A stretch of DNA of 64,000 nucleotides. Source: Ceratobasidium sp. AG-K (taxonomy: Eukaryota > Basidiomycota > Agaricomycetes > Cantharellales > Ceratobasidiaceae). This document shows positions 45,529-58,500 of this stretch, in pieces (position 1 is the first letter of the stretch; every line of letters begins with the position of its first letter). Position numbers and translations under genes: made by a program. The stretch spans positions 3,570,571-3,634,570 of the forward strand of contig JAWNGF010000003.1 in NCBI GenBank assembly GCA_037039685.1. The letters run 5' to 3'. The notes under the pieces were generated by a model. That model saw only the letters and a list, made by a program, of their open reading frames with translations, ran no database searches and was not told the origin of the DNA.

Positions 45529-46216
45529 TCACTCACCACTCCCATTGAACATCGTCATACAGACCTTTGGAGCGGTTACGCCACCCCTAGCAGTCCCATT
45601 GTGACCTAACTCTTGGATGGAGCTTGTCAAATCTGACTTGGGTTGGGACACACAGTTATATACCAGAGTGGGCACACCAAGCTTAGGACATGTATCATTC
45701 TGCAAAAAGACCAAAAAAATACATAATGGTCTTGTCATTGTAAGTACTGAGACTCCGCCATCATGTTCAAGTTGTGCCCTCAAGTTTGAAGCAAGGGCAT
45801 CCAGTGAAACTGACAAGTAACTGAGATACGGGTATTTTCCCGTTGAAGTAATACTGGTGCATGAAACTAGACGGTCACATTTACCCATGCATTTCTGAGC
45901 GCCATTGGAGTGCAAAGGTGTGGCATGCACCAAAAGGGGACATTTGCTTGGTGTGGCGGAGATGCTGAGAGGAATCACTCAATCATGTGCCCGCATCACA
46001 GGTTTTCAATTCAACTGCAAACAACTTGCGTTCGACTCTTGGGCTGCCAAGGGTTGACAGACAACATAAATCACCACACATGTCTGTTACAAGAGGTCTC
46101 AGGACATTCAAATCACTGAATTTGGGCATGTGTCCTGAAATGAGGCTACCATGAGTAGGTGAAGTGAGCTTGAGTTGGTCATTTTGTTGTTGATACGGTC
46201 GGGTAGTGTCAATCAA
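45529..46216 (-). pseudogene. Unidentified gene relic
   Basis: Minus-strand frames 45983-46216 (LTSPTHGSLISGHMPKFSDL) and 45529-45978 (LDALASNLRAQLEHDGG) look protein-like. A plausible 46-bp GT...AG intron sits between GGVS and NDTCPKLGV. The two frames are out of phase, so it is probably a broken gene. No domain recognised. Confidence 0.3.
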
Positions 46217-46413
46217 CCAGTTTTCTCTGCAGGAAACCCTAAAATTGGGTCTATTCCTTTGTATTTTTGTGAGGAAGTGGAAACACGCCCAGCCTTGTCC
46301 GATGCTCCAGTAACTTGGCCCGACTTTTGGCCACAGGCATCACTGGCATGATTAATCAGTGTGTTGCTGCATGATCACCATGACCGTCAACGGATTTTGA
46401 GACCATGCTTTCA

Positions 46414-46421
46414 TATAAAAG
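46414..46421 (+). promoter_or_regulatory. TATA box of peptidase copy 2
   Basis: tataaaag, 43 bp before the ATG at 46457. Confidence 0.5.
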
Positions 46422-46456
46422 AGGCCCAATGGGCTTCAAACTCACTACTGCTCAAC

Positions 46457-48752
46457 ATGCTCCCTTTGTTGGTATCTCTTATTCTCGGCGCTGCCTCCCT
46501 CTCAACTCTTGTTCACAGCCATGTTCCCCTTCTGACAGGGTACCACCAATTTGCCCCATGTAACAATCATATCAAGTGGGAGAATTGCTTGGATGCAACT
46601 GGTGAAGTTGTGCAAGAATGTGGCCGACTCAAGGTTCCACTTGACTGGCACAACAACACAGCTGGCAGGGCTTCACTTTTGGTAGCCTGCTATTGGGCAG
46701 TCAAAGAGCCTAAACTGGGAACATTGTTTATGAACCCTGGAGGCCCAGGTGAGCTGATTTACATTAGAGAGTCAATCATGACTGACTGTTGATATTAGGT
46801 GCAAGTGGGGTTGATGTCATCTTGAGTGGGACGGCGGATCTATTAATGGAGGGTTCTAGTGGACAGTATGACATAGTCAGTAAGTAGCTGCTCTTACAGC
46901 TATTCATAAGTCAGGCACTGAACAATACCTCAATAGGCTGGGATCCCTGAGGTGTTGGAGGAACTGTTCCCCGAGCAAGTTTTTTTAAAGATGCCTCAGA
47001 AGAAGCCGCATTCTTGGATGGATCTTTGCTAGCCACGGGTATAGAGGCTCAAGGCAACTTCACCAACCAGCACGATCTTGACAAGTTCTACTCCCAGGTA
47101 GATGTGGTAGACAACTTGCTCAAGCAATTTGGCAAACAATGCATACAACACAGCCCCAATACTTTCCAATACATTGGCTTGGCCGCTGCTGTCCGGGACA
47201 TGCTCACCATTCACGACCTCCTGGAAGGCAGTGACAAGCTGGTCAACTATTGGGGAATCTCTTACGGGACCATCATTGGCAGCTATTTTGTGAACAGTAT
47301 GTCTTATCTACCACCAGCCCTACCCTCTCCCATTAACCTGTGATGGTGATAGTGTTTCCAGATTGCATTGGACAGGTTGTAATTGATGGTGTGGTTGATC
47401 CCGTATACTACACAAACAAGCCTGCTTACAAGGTACGTAGCCGCCTTGACTCACCTCCACAAGAAGCACACTCACAAGTAACATAGCTGTGGGAAACATT
47501 GCCTGAATCTACCAACAAGGCATTTGCAGGATTCTGCTCTGTGTGTGCAAAGGCAGGGCCTGCTGGTTGTGCAATCGCATTTGATGGCTCCACCGCAGAG
47601 AGCATCAGCCAATGGACCCTTGATCTCATTGACGTGAGTGATACCATCCTATTTTTCATGCTGGGCTCAATGTTTGCATTCAGAGGGCATACAACTACCA
47701 CCATAGGATTGGCCTAAGCGCAGAAAAATTATCTGCAGCGCTTCACAGTATGTCTCCGACCTGATATTCATGCTCTAATTCTAAGATTGAAATACAGGTC
47801 AAATATTCTCTGCTATGTATAGGCCAACGGAATGGGCTAAACTTGCCAAAGGGTTGGCCAAGGCACAACTCTTCTTTTCCAATGCTTCAACGGCCTCAGG
47901 TTCAAGAAATCTGGAACAGCGGACCCCTGCACCTTTCACCCAATCCCCTATCAAAGCATGCCAAACTCCAGATAATAACAGAACCACCCCCCCAAAACAA
48001 GACTATGCAATTTTTGGTATAACTTGTGCAGATGCAGTTGATGCTGCTGGCACAACAACTAAGGATGTGTTTGATTTTCTTGTCCATGTCACAGGGACCA
48101 TAAGCCCCATGTGTGAGTTGCGCTCACTTTCTGCATGTACAACTTGAACTAAAGGAGCCTTAGTCAGACCTATTTGGAGTGATGCTGGCTTTTATTGCCA
48201 GTGTTGGCCTGTACGTGCTGTTGAACGGTTTGCTGGCCCTTGGAATCACACATTGGCCAACACTATTCTTGTTGTTGGTATGTACATGTATGAGTCCCCA
48301 TGCACTGCCCAGGCTTGCTAATACCAGGTGATATAGGTAATGAGGCTGATCCAGTCACGCCTTTTATCTCAGCCAAGTGGGTTGCAGAGATGTTAGGAAA
48401 ATCAGCAGTTCTACTTGAGCAGGATGATTGGGGTGTAAGTGTAGTCCAAAGTGTAGTGACACGGTATGGCTCACGGTATTATAGCATGGAGTGTTTGCTA
48501 TGAGATCCAATTGGTGTGTTTTATTGAATCTGTGCGCTGCACCTATGTACTGACACATTTGTTAGTACCCTTGCTGTGCTCCAAAACTACTTTTTACACA
48601 ACAAGCTCCTGAAGATGGGAAAGTTCTGTGGAGTACATAAGTGTACCTCACTCTAGTTCAGATCTAACTGGTTTCCCAATTCATAGACCAACCAAGAGCT
48701 GTTCCCCAATTTGGATGTAACCAAGCAGTTGCTGAAGGGGCTTGAACTGTAA
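46457..48752 (+). pseudogene. S33/TAP-like serine peptidase, copy 2, decayed
   Basis: Exon by exon it follows the intact gene at 20804: signal peptide (MLPLLVSLILGAASLSTLVH), exon 1 to 46748 ending in NPGGPG, exon 2 46799-46879, exon 3 from 46937. Exon 3 has TGA at 46948-46950 where the intact copy has CGT (Arg), which would truncate the protein near residue 130. The nucleophile elbow GISYGT is kept, as are later exons (CAKAGPAGCAIAF, GPWNHTLANTILVVG, NEADPVTPF). The last exon ends soon after TNQELFPN, so the membrane anchor of copy 1 is missing. Stop at 48750-48752. Confidence 0.8.
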
Positions 48753-49488
48753 CTGAAGTCTTCTTGGTGCAGCTCTCAGACAATGAACATTGACTTGAAT
48801 TTTCTGCTATGTGCTACTGTTTCTAAAGGCTGGAGATGATTTTGTAAATGGACAGGAGTTTGATACATTTTACAGGATTGAAAAAAGAAATATAGACTTG
48901 ATTGGTGAAAATGAATGCATATATGCACCCACTTTGCTGTTGAAAATCCGCTGCTTTGAGCTACAGCCGTCATGATAGGTGAAGCACAGCTGTGTCAAGC
49001 TTCATGCCTTTGTGCAATGCAGAGAAAATTCCTAAACTCTGATTTTGCATGGTATACCTTGTACCACTGCCCCAAGCCCACCCACCAAATTACCCTATTT
49101 GGACTTGTGAATTTCCCATGTTGTTCACCAAAATCCTGTCTGCCATTTTGGGTGCTGGTCACAGCCACCCTTGCCACCACCACTTTCCTTGATCAACCAC
49201 AAGAGAACACCAGTCAACAGCACTATCCTTTTCAATGACACAAATAAAATTTTGGCTGCAATCCATGGCCTCCTGCTATTTCTTACAATTAACCTCTGAG
49301 ATGTGTTATACTTTTTTTTTACTACAAACATGACAAGCACATTGCAGGGTGTTTTATATTTGTAATTTCTCCTCACACATTGGCCCCATGGCTCCACACT
49401 GCTCCATATACTTTGGAAGGTTTCCAGATTTCCACAAGGCCATGTATAAAGAAGAGGAGATGGGGACAACATTTTACCATTGGTCAAC
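48753..49488. other. Spacer between peptidase copies 2 and 3
   Basis: No gene recognised. tataaa at 49445-49450, 39 bp before the ATG of copy 3, is a possible core promoter. Confidence 0.5.
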
Positions 49489-52232
49489 ATGGTTCCCTTG
49501 TTGACATCTCTGGTCTGTGGTGTTACTGCACTTGTGGAGATTGCTGATGCCTTTGTTCCCCCTCCAACTGGGTACTATCAATTTTCTCCATGGAACAGTG
49601 ATATCAAATGGGAGAATTGCCCAGATGCAACTGGTAGAATTGTACATGAATGTAGTTTATTCAAAGTTCTGCTTGACTGGCATGACAAGTCAGCTGGCAA
49701 GGCTTCACTGTTGGTGGCTTGTTACCAAGTGGTCAAGCAGCCAAAACTTGGTACCTTATTTATGAACCCTGGAGGGCCAGGTGTCGTACGCTTCTTCTTG
49801 GTGGCTATGAGACAAGCCGCGATGGAGAGTGGACGGCACTAAGACCTAAGTGACCTCTTGAACCACAACACACTTAAGTGTCTGTAGGCTCTTGAGGGTA
49901 GGGGTGGTTCAAAGTGTCACTCAAAGGGGATGTTTTGACGAGACAAAACAAGCTGGGGTTACCAGGCTTGTTGGTCCTCTATATAAATTCAGAAAGTGGC
50001 CGAGTCATACAAGGCGCAGCCACACAAGTCATACATAACAGCCAGTCAGGAGTGTCCATGTGAGTCATGCTGTATGAACAGACATGACTCGTACAAAGCA
50101 CAGCCGCGTTACACAATGTAACAGAATAACCACAAGAAGGTGGCAACGCGGCAAACGGAAACGGAAACACAACAGGGAAGAAGGGAACAGGCGGGCGAGA
50201 CAACAGGCGAGCTTGATGGAGTGAGCTGGCTCACGACACCAGGTGAGGGTCATGTACTATTTGTGCCTCAGGACACTTACGCTTAGGGGCTTAGGATCAA
50301 GTGGAGTTTCCACTATCTTGAGTAAGCCTGGCTGATTGGTTGATGGAGAGCGCTGGTGGGCAATATGACATAGTCAGTGAGTAATAGTTGTTAGGATTGA
50401 TCTTTGGTCTCAGACTTGGAAAACAGGCTGGGACCCATGTGGCATTGGGGGGACTATTCCTTGGACTGGCTGCTTCAAGAGTGCTGCAGAGGAATTGGCA
50501 TTTTGGGGAGGAGTGATCCAAGTCTTGGGTATAGAGGCTTGTGGAAATTTTACCAATCAACATGACCTCAACAAATTTTATTCACAGGTTGACAGAGTTG
50601 ATAGCTTGCTCGAGCAGCTCAGCAAGCAATGCATTCAACACAGTCCTAATACTTTTCAATACATTGGCTCAGCCACAAAGGTGCATGACATGGTTGCACT
50701 TCACAATGTCCTGGAAGGCAAGGACACACCCATCAACTACTGGGGGCTGTCCAATGAGACAGTCATTGGTAGTTATTTCGTCAACAGTAAGCATCTCTGC
50801 TGAGGTTTGCCTTATTTTCTGATGCCAAGCTCAAATCCCTCAGTGTTTCCAAATCATGTGGGGCAAGTTGTGATTGATGGGGTGGTTGATCCTGTATACT
50901 ACACAAACAAGCCTGCTTATGAGGTAAATGGTCACTTTACAATCCTCAATGGCATTTACAACTAACAGTAACCTAGTTATGGGAAATCACACCTGAGTTG
51001 GTAGACAAGGCATTTCCAGGGGTCTGTTCTGCATGCGCACTAGCTGGGCCTGCCATCTGTGCAGTTGTGTTCAAAGGTTCAACCACAGACAGTATTTGTC
51101 AATGGATACTCAACCTAATAGACATATGTAAATCACCATATTATTTGTGCCAAGAATGAATGAAAGTAGGTTGCTTATGACTACCAATGCAAGGTTGGCC
51201 CAAGTGCCAGGCTATTATCTGCCTCCCTTTGCAGTATGTATTGTCCAATATCTAGGCTCCAATAATTATATGCAGCACAGGCCAGATATTCTCCAACATG
51301 TATTGGCCAACAGGATGGTCTGAACTTGCCAACACACTGGCCAAGGTGAGTCTCCTCTTGTCCAATGCATTGGCAACCCCCACCTTGACAAATCTAAAGT
51401 GAATTTCATGTACACCTCCCCTGCAATCCCTTCTCAGACTTTGTCAAGATCTGGCTAATAACAATACAACAAACACCCCCACTTATAATTATGTGATTCA
51501 AGGTATAATGTGTGCAGACACAATCAATCCAGGAAATACCACAACCAAAGACATGTTTGATTTTTTGGTGAGGATCACCCAAAACATCAGCCCAATGTGT
51601 GAGTTGCAAGTGTTTTACATGTCTGGCTCAAAATAATATGGCCTAGTTGGACTGGCTTGGGGTGTGGCTGGTTTTCATTGTCACCATTGGCCTATACATG
51701 CTGTAGAACGCTTCACTGGGCCATGGAACCACACATTGGCAAATACAATTCTTGTTATTGGTATGTATGCACCAATGTTTTGTTTGAATGTGGACCCATG
51801 AACGTTGCATTCAGGTAGCAAAGCCAACCCAGTCACACCATTCATCTCTGTCAAGCAACTAGCAGAAGGGTTGGGTAAATTGGTGGTTCCACTCGAGCAG
51901 GATGACCATGGGGTAAGAGCACCTTGGTTTATCAAGCACTGATCTTGCTGACCATTTTGTAGCACTTGTCACTTGCAATGAAATCCAATTGGTGTGCCCC
52001 ATCAAATACACATGGTGGTTATTTTAACTCAAATTGACACTAGTACCATTGCTGCACTCCAAGACTATTTTGTGCACAACACACTTCCAGAGTCAGGCAA
52101 ATTCTGTGGGGTAAGTATATTTGAGTTGTCACCCTGATCTGCATCTTACCCTTGACTATATCCTAGACTAATCAAGTGCTGTTCCCTGGTTCAGGGGTTA
52201 CCAAGAGCTTGCTCAAGGAGCTTGGAATCTGA
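49489..52232 (+). pseudogene. S33/TAP-like serine peptidase, copy 3, decayed and LTR-interrupted
   Basis: Same exon layout as the gene at 20804. Exon 1 begins MVPLLTSLVCGVTALVEIAD and ends NPGGPG, where a solo LTR (49782-50238) has entered at the exon 1/intron 1 junction. The following exon carries a TGA (SKPG then stop, near 50330). The nucleophile elbow, GLSYGT in the intact gene, reads GLSNET, so the GxSxG pattern is lost. Later exons can be followed to TNQVLFPGSGVTKSLLKELGI with TGA at 52230-52232; the membrane anchor is absent as in copy 2. Clearly non-functional. Confidence 0.85.
49782..50238 (-). repeat. Solo LTR of the A/B/C family (457 bp)
   Basis: Minus orientation, perfect target duplication ccagg (49777-49781 and 50239-50243). 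The duplicated bases are the last four of peptidase exon 1 plus the first of intron 1. Confidence 0.93.
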
Positions 52233-53034
52233 TCTAGTGGCTCTTGTGAGGACCTTTTGTGACAAGAATGCCCTGATGCTCTCTGATGTATCAACTGACT
52301 GCAGACTAATGGAAATGTTAGAATGAAAATGAGTTTAGTATAATCTGAGCCATTAAATGACATTACTAACCATTTCAATGGAAATCACTGCATGTATGCA
52401 ACCATTCTTTGTTGAGACACTAGTGGTTGCAGATTGCATGGCCACAGTGCATCAGAGATCAACTTGAAATGTTACAACATTGTAATGCCATCAGCCACCA
52501 GTGAGTTTCAATTTTTGATGGCATGTCTTCTCAATAACTTCCAGGGGTGAGAAGCATGGGCCCTCATGCTACTCCAGTATCAGGTAAATTAGCAAATTAT
52601 CCACTATGATACAATTATATATGACAACCTCCAAATACTAGTGTACAACCCCAGGATACAGCAAGTACAGAAAATGATACAGAAATGACAAAAACTCAAA
52701 CAAATAACCCCATCCCCTTGCCTGTTCTAATAATCACACAACCAGTCCAAGCAAAGAGCGTTCCCCAAAATGGTTGTGATGACAATCCTACACATGCCTG
52801 GAATTGAGGCATGTAATGCAGGCTTTGAAGGAATATTTGGAAGGCTCCAGTGGCACATGGTCCAAGCACATGTGAATTCATTGTTTATATTCCTTTGATG
52901 TGTGTACATTGAGCTTGAATGGAATAGGACCAAGCCTTGGCTTGTCTAGACTCTGACTGTCTGTTCTTCCTTGGCAGGGTGAACTTGGCTTGGGGGTGTA
53001 GTGATGCATCTGGAAATCAACAGCTCAGCTATTA
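52233..53034. other. Spacer, no gene recognised
   Basis: AT-rich, CpG-poor sequence with short chance frames. Nothing supported. Confidence 0.5.
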
Positions 53035-53800
53035 TTATGACTTGGGATTGAAAGTGTGTACCATATAATTAGGGGACCCCTTGGTTGTCACCCTGCATCT
53101 CTGAGTGGGGTGGGATATATCAAAGGTTATGGAAGAATTGCTGTCTTCATTGTCTCCTTGGTCCAAGCTGGCCAGGTCCTTGTATACACTATGTTTCCTC
53201 TTTAGCCTGGGGGTGCACAATTCTGGACCAGACTCTGCCAAGTTGGACATACAGGAACTCTCCCCAGGGGTACCAGAATCTGAACTGGGAACACAAGAGT
53301 CCACCAAACTTGAGGCAGGAGACCTGGGGTAATATCCAGGAGTTGAATCATTGTTTGGACATGGGTATTGGTTGCTGGCAGGGTCAGAGGTGGGTGGGTT
53401 CCCCTCATTAGGAGCTGGATGTCCCCCCAAATACATTGCTTGTCTGGTATGGTTGAAGAAGCATGTCCGCTCCAGAGTTGGGTTGTATGTTGGAGCATGG
53501 TCAGTGGAAACACCAGAGGAATGCAGTAATAAATGATTCATAGGGATGAGGTTCATATACTCTTGAGGACTAGTTGTCTTGGAATCACACCAAGTCTTGG
53601 TTTGCCACAACCTGGATACCTTGGGGAGCAAAAGGGTGGTGTCAATCCAATCCATTAGATTTTGTCCCCAGACTTCAGGGAACTTGTCTGTTGCCTAGCA
53701 TGAACAGATGGCAAGTTAAATTGTCTTCTTGCATCTCCTACAATGATAACAACTTACCCAAGGACAACACAAACAACTATCTTCAGCCAGAAACCCCCAA
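53035..53800 (-). pseudogene. Unidentified gene, 3' exons (broken by LTR insertions)
   Basis: The last exon (53035-53694) reads ATDKFPEVWGQNLMDW and continues for about 220 codons into a Ser/Pro/Asn-rich tail, ending in a stop at 53035. A 63-bp GT...AG intron (53695-53757) separates it from an upstream exon (53758-53800) ending LAEDSCLCCPW. That exon continues across the solo LTR at 53801-54267 into 54268-54318, and across element C into 61548-61647. No known domain recognised. The low-complexity tail suggests a nuclear or regulatory protein, but this is a guess. Confidence 0.6.
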
Positions 53801-54267
53801 TGTTGTGAGCCAGCTCTCTCCATTAGACTTGCCTTGCGCTTTGCCCGTCTGCTCTCTTGTTTGTTGTTCTGTTTATGTGTTGTTTGTCCTTTCCTGTGCC
53901 ACATTGCCATGTTCTTGTGGTTGTTCTGTTACATTGTGTAACGCAGCTGTGCTTTGTACAAGTCATGACTGCCCGTGCAGCATGACTCACTTGGACACTC
54001 CCGACTGGCTTGTATGTATGACTCATGTGGCTACGCCTTGTATGACTTGGCCACTTTCTGAATATATATAGAGGACCAACAAGCCTGGTAAACCCAGCTT
54101 GTCTTGTCTTGCCAAACATCCCCTTTGAGTGACACTTTGAACCACCCCTACCCTTAAGAGTCTACAGCCACTTAAGTGTGGTGTGATTCAAGAGGTCTCT
54201 TAGGTCTTAGTGCTGTCCACTCTCCATTGCAGCTTGTCTCATAGCCACCAAGAAGAAGCTTATGACA
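53801..54267 (+). repeat. Solo LTR of the A/B/C family (467 bp)
   Basis: Plus orientation, starts tgttgtgagc, ends cttatgaca. Perfect target duplication cccaa (53796-53800 and 54268-54272). Confidence 0.93.
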
Positions 54268-54318
54268 CCCAATTCATAAAAGTGCAGTAGAAATCATGGT
54301 TAGCCTGTGTGATGAATG
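54268..54318 (-). pseudogene. Unidentified gene, middle exon piece
   Basis: A 51-bp fragment between two LTR insertions. In the frame of the flanking pieces it reads FITQANHDFYCTFMNWG across the junctions, which supports one interrupted exon. Confidence 0.6.
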
Positions 54319-54776
54319 TGTCGTAAGCTTCTTCTTGGTGGCTATGAGACAAGCCACAATGGAGAGTGGATGGCACTAAGACCTAAGTGACCTCTTGAAC
54401 CACAACACACTTAAGTGTCTGTAGGCTCTTGAGGGTAGGGGTGGTTCAAAGTGTCACTCAAAGGGGATGTTTTGACAAGACAAAACAAGCTGGGTTTACC
54501 AGGCTTGCTGGTCCTCTATATATATTCAAGGCAAGACTGAGTCATACAAAGCGTAGCCACATGAGTCAAAGCAGACGACCAGTCAGGAGTGTCCATGTGA
54601 GTCATGCTGTATGAACAGACGTGACTTGTACAAAGCACAGCCGTGTTACACAAAGTAACAGGAAAACCACAAGGAGGTGGCAACGCGGCGGGAAAGGGAA
54701 ACAGAAAGTAATGTACACAGCCATGAGACAGGATGAGATGCAGATGAGTCCAATGGAGTGAGCAAGGCTCATGACA
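54319..54776 (-). repeat. 3' LTR of copy C
   Basis: 458 bp, minus orientation, 45 bp downstream of the ORF3 stop. Confidence 0.94.
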
Positions 54777-54821
54777 TTACTCCCCCTTTAAGGTCCATGA
54801 AGGGAACCTGAGGGGACCCAG

Positions 54822-55586
54822 CTACTGCACCCAGCAGTCCTTGTTGGCCTTCTCTACCAGGGCGTCCAGCTTGTCCTCCTTCTCCTCTGTCAGATCTATG
54901 GGGTTGAACACAGTGTTACCCGGTTTGTTGCAGTGCTCCTCCCATTTCTCCCACATTTCCTTGTTGGTCCAGTCGGCCTTGGACCAGTTTATAACACGTT
55001 CCTGCTCCTCTACATGTTCCTTCAACCATTGTCGCACATCCGGCTCAACTTCCGTCCACTGCAACACATCCGCCTCCTTCTCCTGCCACCAGAATGGCTT
55101 CCACTCAAACTTCTCCCTTTGGTAGCGCCCCCTCTCCATCCTCCAATCCGCCAGGTCCTTCTCAAAGTTCGCATCCCATGCGTCGTTCCAACGGGGCCTC
55201 AAAGATGGTGGCCTTCCCTTGTATCCTGGAACCCATTCACTGCTGTACGCCCCTTCTTGGCCCCACTCCACCACCCCGAGCATGTGGGTGGACAGCAGCA
55301 CGACCTTGGAGACTTGAAAGGTGGCACATCCTCTGCATACAAATATGTCCTTTCATTGCAGTTGCATCCAAGTTGGCCACTTTTTCCCCACCCATTGGAA
55401 TTCTCCCAAGTCTGAGTGGAGAATGTTGTCGGAGGTGTGGAATTGCATACAACCGGGGCCTTGCTGGGATTGTTTAAAGACATAGAGGGTGGCTCTGGCG
55501 TCAAGGATGCGCACCGTATGAAAGGCCAGTCCATCAAGGATGCGGATGAGGTTGTTGGTGATTGTAGAGCAGGTGATGGCAGGCAT
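54822..55586 (-). pseudogene. ORF3 of copy C (one nonsense codon)
   Basis: Collinear with ORF3 of copy B and of identical length (765 bp). ATG at 55586 (MPAITCSTITNN), Cys pair in FVCRGCATF, EWKPFWWQEKE, and acidic tail ending NKDCWVQ. A TGA at 55353-55355 stands where copy B has CGA. The rest of the frame is open despite about 3.5% LTR divergence and heavy damage elsewhere. Confidence 0.75.
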
Positions 55587-58500
55587 TGTGAGGAGCAAAA
55601 GAGATTTAAGGCATGGAGTGTGTAGAGCAATTTGGATACTGAGCAAGTTTTGCAAGTTGGGTAGTTTTCGTGTTGAGCTCTCCCTTTTATACCCTTTGGT
55701 TTGTAGTTTGAGGGTGTTGGCGCTCCTGGGAATTCCTTCAGAAACTTCTTCATGATTTTTTTGAGATGTCCAAAATCTTCTGCTTGTTGTTCCGTGTCTT
55801 CTTTTGCATTGTATCCCTTCCATCTGACCCTATAGAAAAGTCCTTCTTTTGTCATTTTCCAATTTACAATCTTTTCCACTTTGTATTCTTCCTCCCCTTC
55901 TTCTGTTTTCACTGGTGGAGGTTGGGGTTGGTTCCTTTGGAAATTATTGTCTTCCTTGTAAGGGCTAAGCAGGTTGCTATGGAAAACAGGGTGTATCTTC
56001 ATTGTCTTTGGAAGATCCAATTCAAAGGCGTGACTAGAGACAGATCTTTTGACTTTGAACAGGCCATGTTTTTTGTTGTCAAGCTTCTTGTTGGATCAAT
56101 CCGTTTTTATGTTTTGCCCATGTAGCCAAACTAGGTCTCCCTCTGTGTATTTGGGTGGTTGGCTTTCCTCCGTTTTGTTTCTATGCCATTCCATGGCTGC
56201 TTTGGCTTCATCCCAGACCTTCTGCCAACTGTCTGCTTTGTTGTTTGCTTCTGGAGTGGTTGTTTCCTTTGTTGAGATGTTCCAAAGGGGTTCCCTGCCG
56301 TAGACAATTTCAAAAGGAGTTTTCCCTGTGATGCTATGCCTTTGGTTATTGTAGAAGAATTCTGCAAGAGGTAGAAGTCTGGCCCAATTATCCTGTTGGT
56401 GATTTACAAACATTTGTAACCAGGCTTCCAGCCACTGGTTTATTCGTTCCGTTATTCCGTTGGTCTGAGGATGGTATGCTGTGCTGAAGTTTGGCGTGGT
56501 GTCAATCTTCTCGTATAGAGCTTTTAGGAATCTGCTGTTGAACGTTGTTCCCCTATCTGATACAGTACTTTGTGGCAAACCATGAAGCTTCCATATATTC
56601 TCCAGGAAAATCTCAGCCAATTGTTCTGCTGTTGTTGATTCTTTACAGGGTATGAAATGTGCCATGCGGGAGAATCGATCCACGACCACCAATATGCTGT
56701 TGCTCCCATGTGATTTAGGAAGTTTGGTAATGAGGTTGTATGCAATTTCCTCCCATGGACCCCTTGGGATTTCCAGTGGTTTCAATGGTATGCGAGTTTT
56801 TGTTCCCTTTGCTCTCTGGCATTGTTTGCATGAGTCTACGTATTTGTTCACCGTGGATTTTAATCCTGGCCAGTAGTATCTTCTTGAGATGAGCTCCAGT
56901 GTGCGTGTGTGTCCTTGGTGACCGGCTATTGGTGAGTCATGGTGTAATCTCATGATCTTCAACCTTGTGTCCTTGTCTTCCAGTACATAGATTCTTCCAT
57001 CAAACCAGAGAAGGCCTTCTTCAAAATTGTACTTCTTGATTCCTTCTTGCACTGATTTTGGTAGATCTTCCTTCTTCTTGCATAGTTCTATGATTTGGAT
57101 AATGCTTTTGTCTTCCGCTTGTACTTCTCTGATGTCCACAATGATATCAAACTTCATGTCTCCAGAGAAACCCTTGAATTGTTCCTCCTTGATCATTACT
57201 TGTTCTGCTGTTGGAATGTCACTATGGTTGCTCCTTCTGGACAGCAGATCTGGTTTTGTTGAAAGGATGCCTGGTTGGTATACAATTTCGAAGTTGTAGG
57301 ATGCCAGAATCTGGTGCCACCGGGCATGGCGTCTGTTGAAGGTTGTTGCCTTCTTCCAATATTGCAGATTTTGGTGATCTGTATAGATCGTGATAGGTTC
57401 CTTTGTTCCTTCCAAGTGCAAACGCCAGTGCTTGAGTGATTCAATGATTGCCATGAGTTCTTTGTCATGCACATTGTAATTCAATTGTGCTTGATTGAAG
57501 GATTTTGATAGGAAAGCAATTGGATGTAGGAATCCATCTTCCTGCTTCTGGGAAAGGATGGCACCCATTGCCACACCGCTTGCGTCGGTCTCTAAGATGT
57601 AAGGTTTTTCTGGGTCAGGGTGTCGCAATAGAGGTTCCTTGCAAATTTCCGATTTGAGGTTGTTGAAGGCGTCCTGTTGTTCTTGTCCCCATTGCCATTT
57701 TGTGTCCTTCCTTGTTAATGTAGTGAGGGGTTTGGCTAATCCGCTGAAGTTTGGAACAAAACATCTGTAGAAGTTTGTGAATCCCAAGAAAGCCTGTACT
57801 TGTTTGACTGTTTTTGGTTCTCTCCATTCCTTGATAGCCTTGACCTTCTCTTCTTGCATAGAGATTCCTTCCTCGCTGATGCGGATTCCAGTGTAAACCA
57901 GTTTCTTGACAAAGAACTTGCATTTAGGGAGTTTGGCAAAAAGATTGTTTTCTAGTAGGATCTTGAGTACCTTTTGAACGTCTTCCACATGCTGCTTTCT
58001 ATCTTTGGAGAAGACAAGGATGTTGTCAATGTAGACAATGATGCATATGTCCATCAGGTTGTGGAAAATGTGATTCATGTATCATTGGAAGGTAGCTGGC
58101 GCATTTTTTAGTCCAAATGGCATTACAATGTACTCGTATAGCCCTTCCTTGGTTCGGAAGGCAGTTTTCCACTCGTCACCTTCCTTAACACGGATATTGT
58201 TGAATCCCATGCGCAGGTCTATTTTTGAGAAGATTTTTGCGTCCTTGATTTTGTCTAAGAGATCTTCCATAAGTGGCATAGGAAATTGGTTGTCCTTTGT
58301 TATTTCATTCATTGGTCCAAAGTGTTGCACCAGCCTAAGTTCTGGAGGCTTTTCGGGGTTCTTTGGGTCTTGACCTTTTTTGACAAAGAAGGTGGCTGCT
58401 GCTACTGGTGATTTGCTTGGTTGGATCTTTCCTGCGGCTAGTTCTTCGTCAAGGTACTTCCTAAGGGCAACAGATTCTGCGGGTGAAAGTGGAATTGGTC

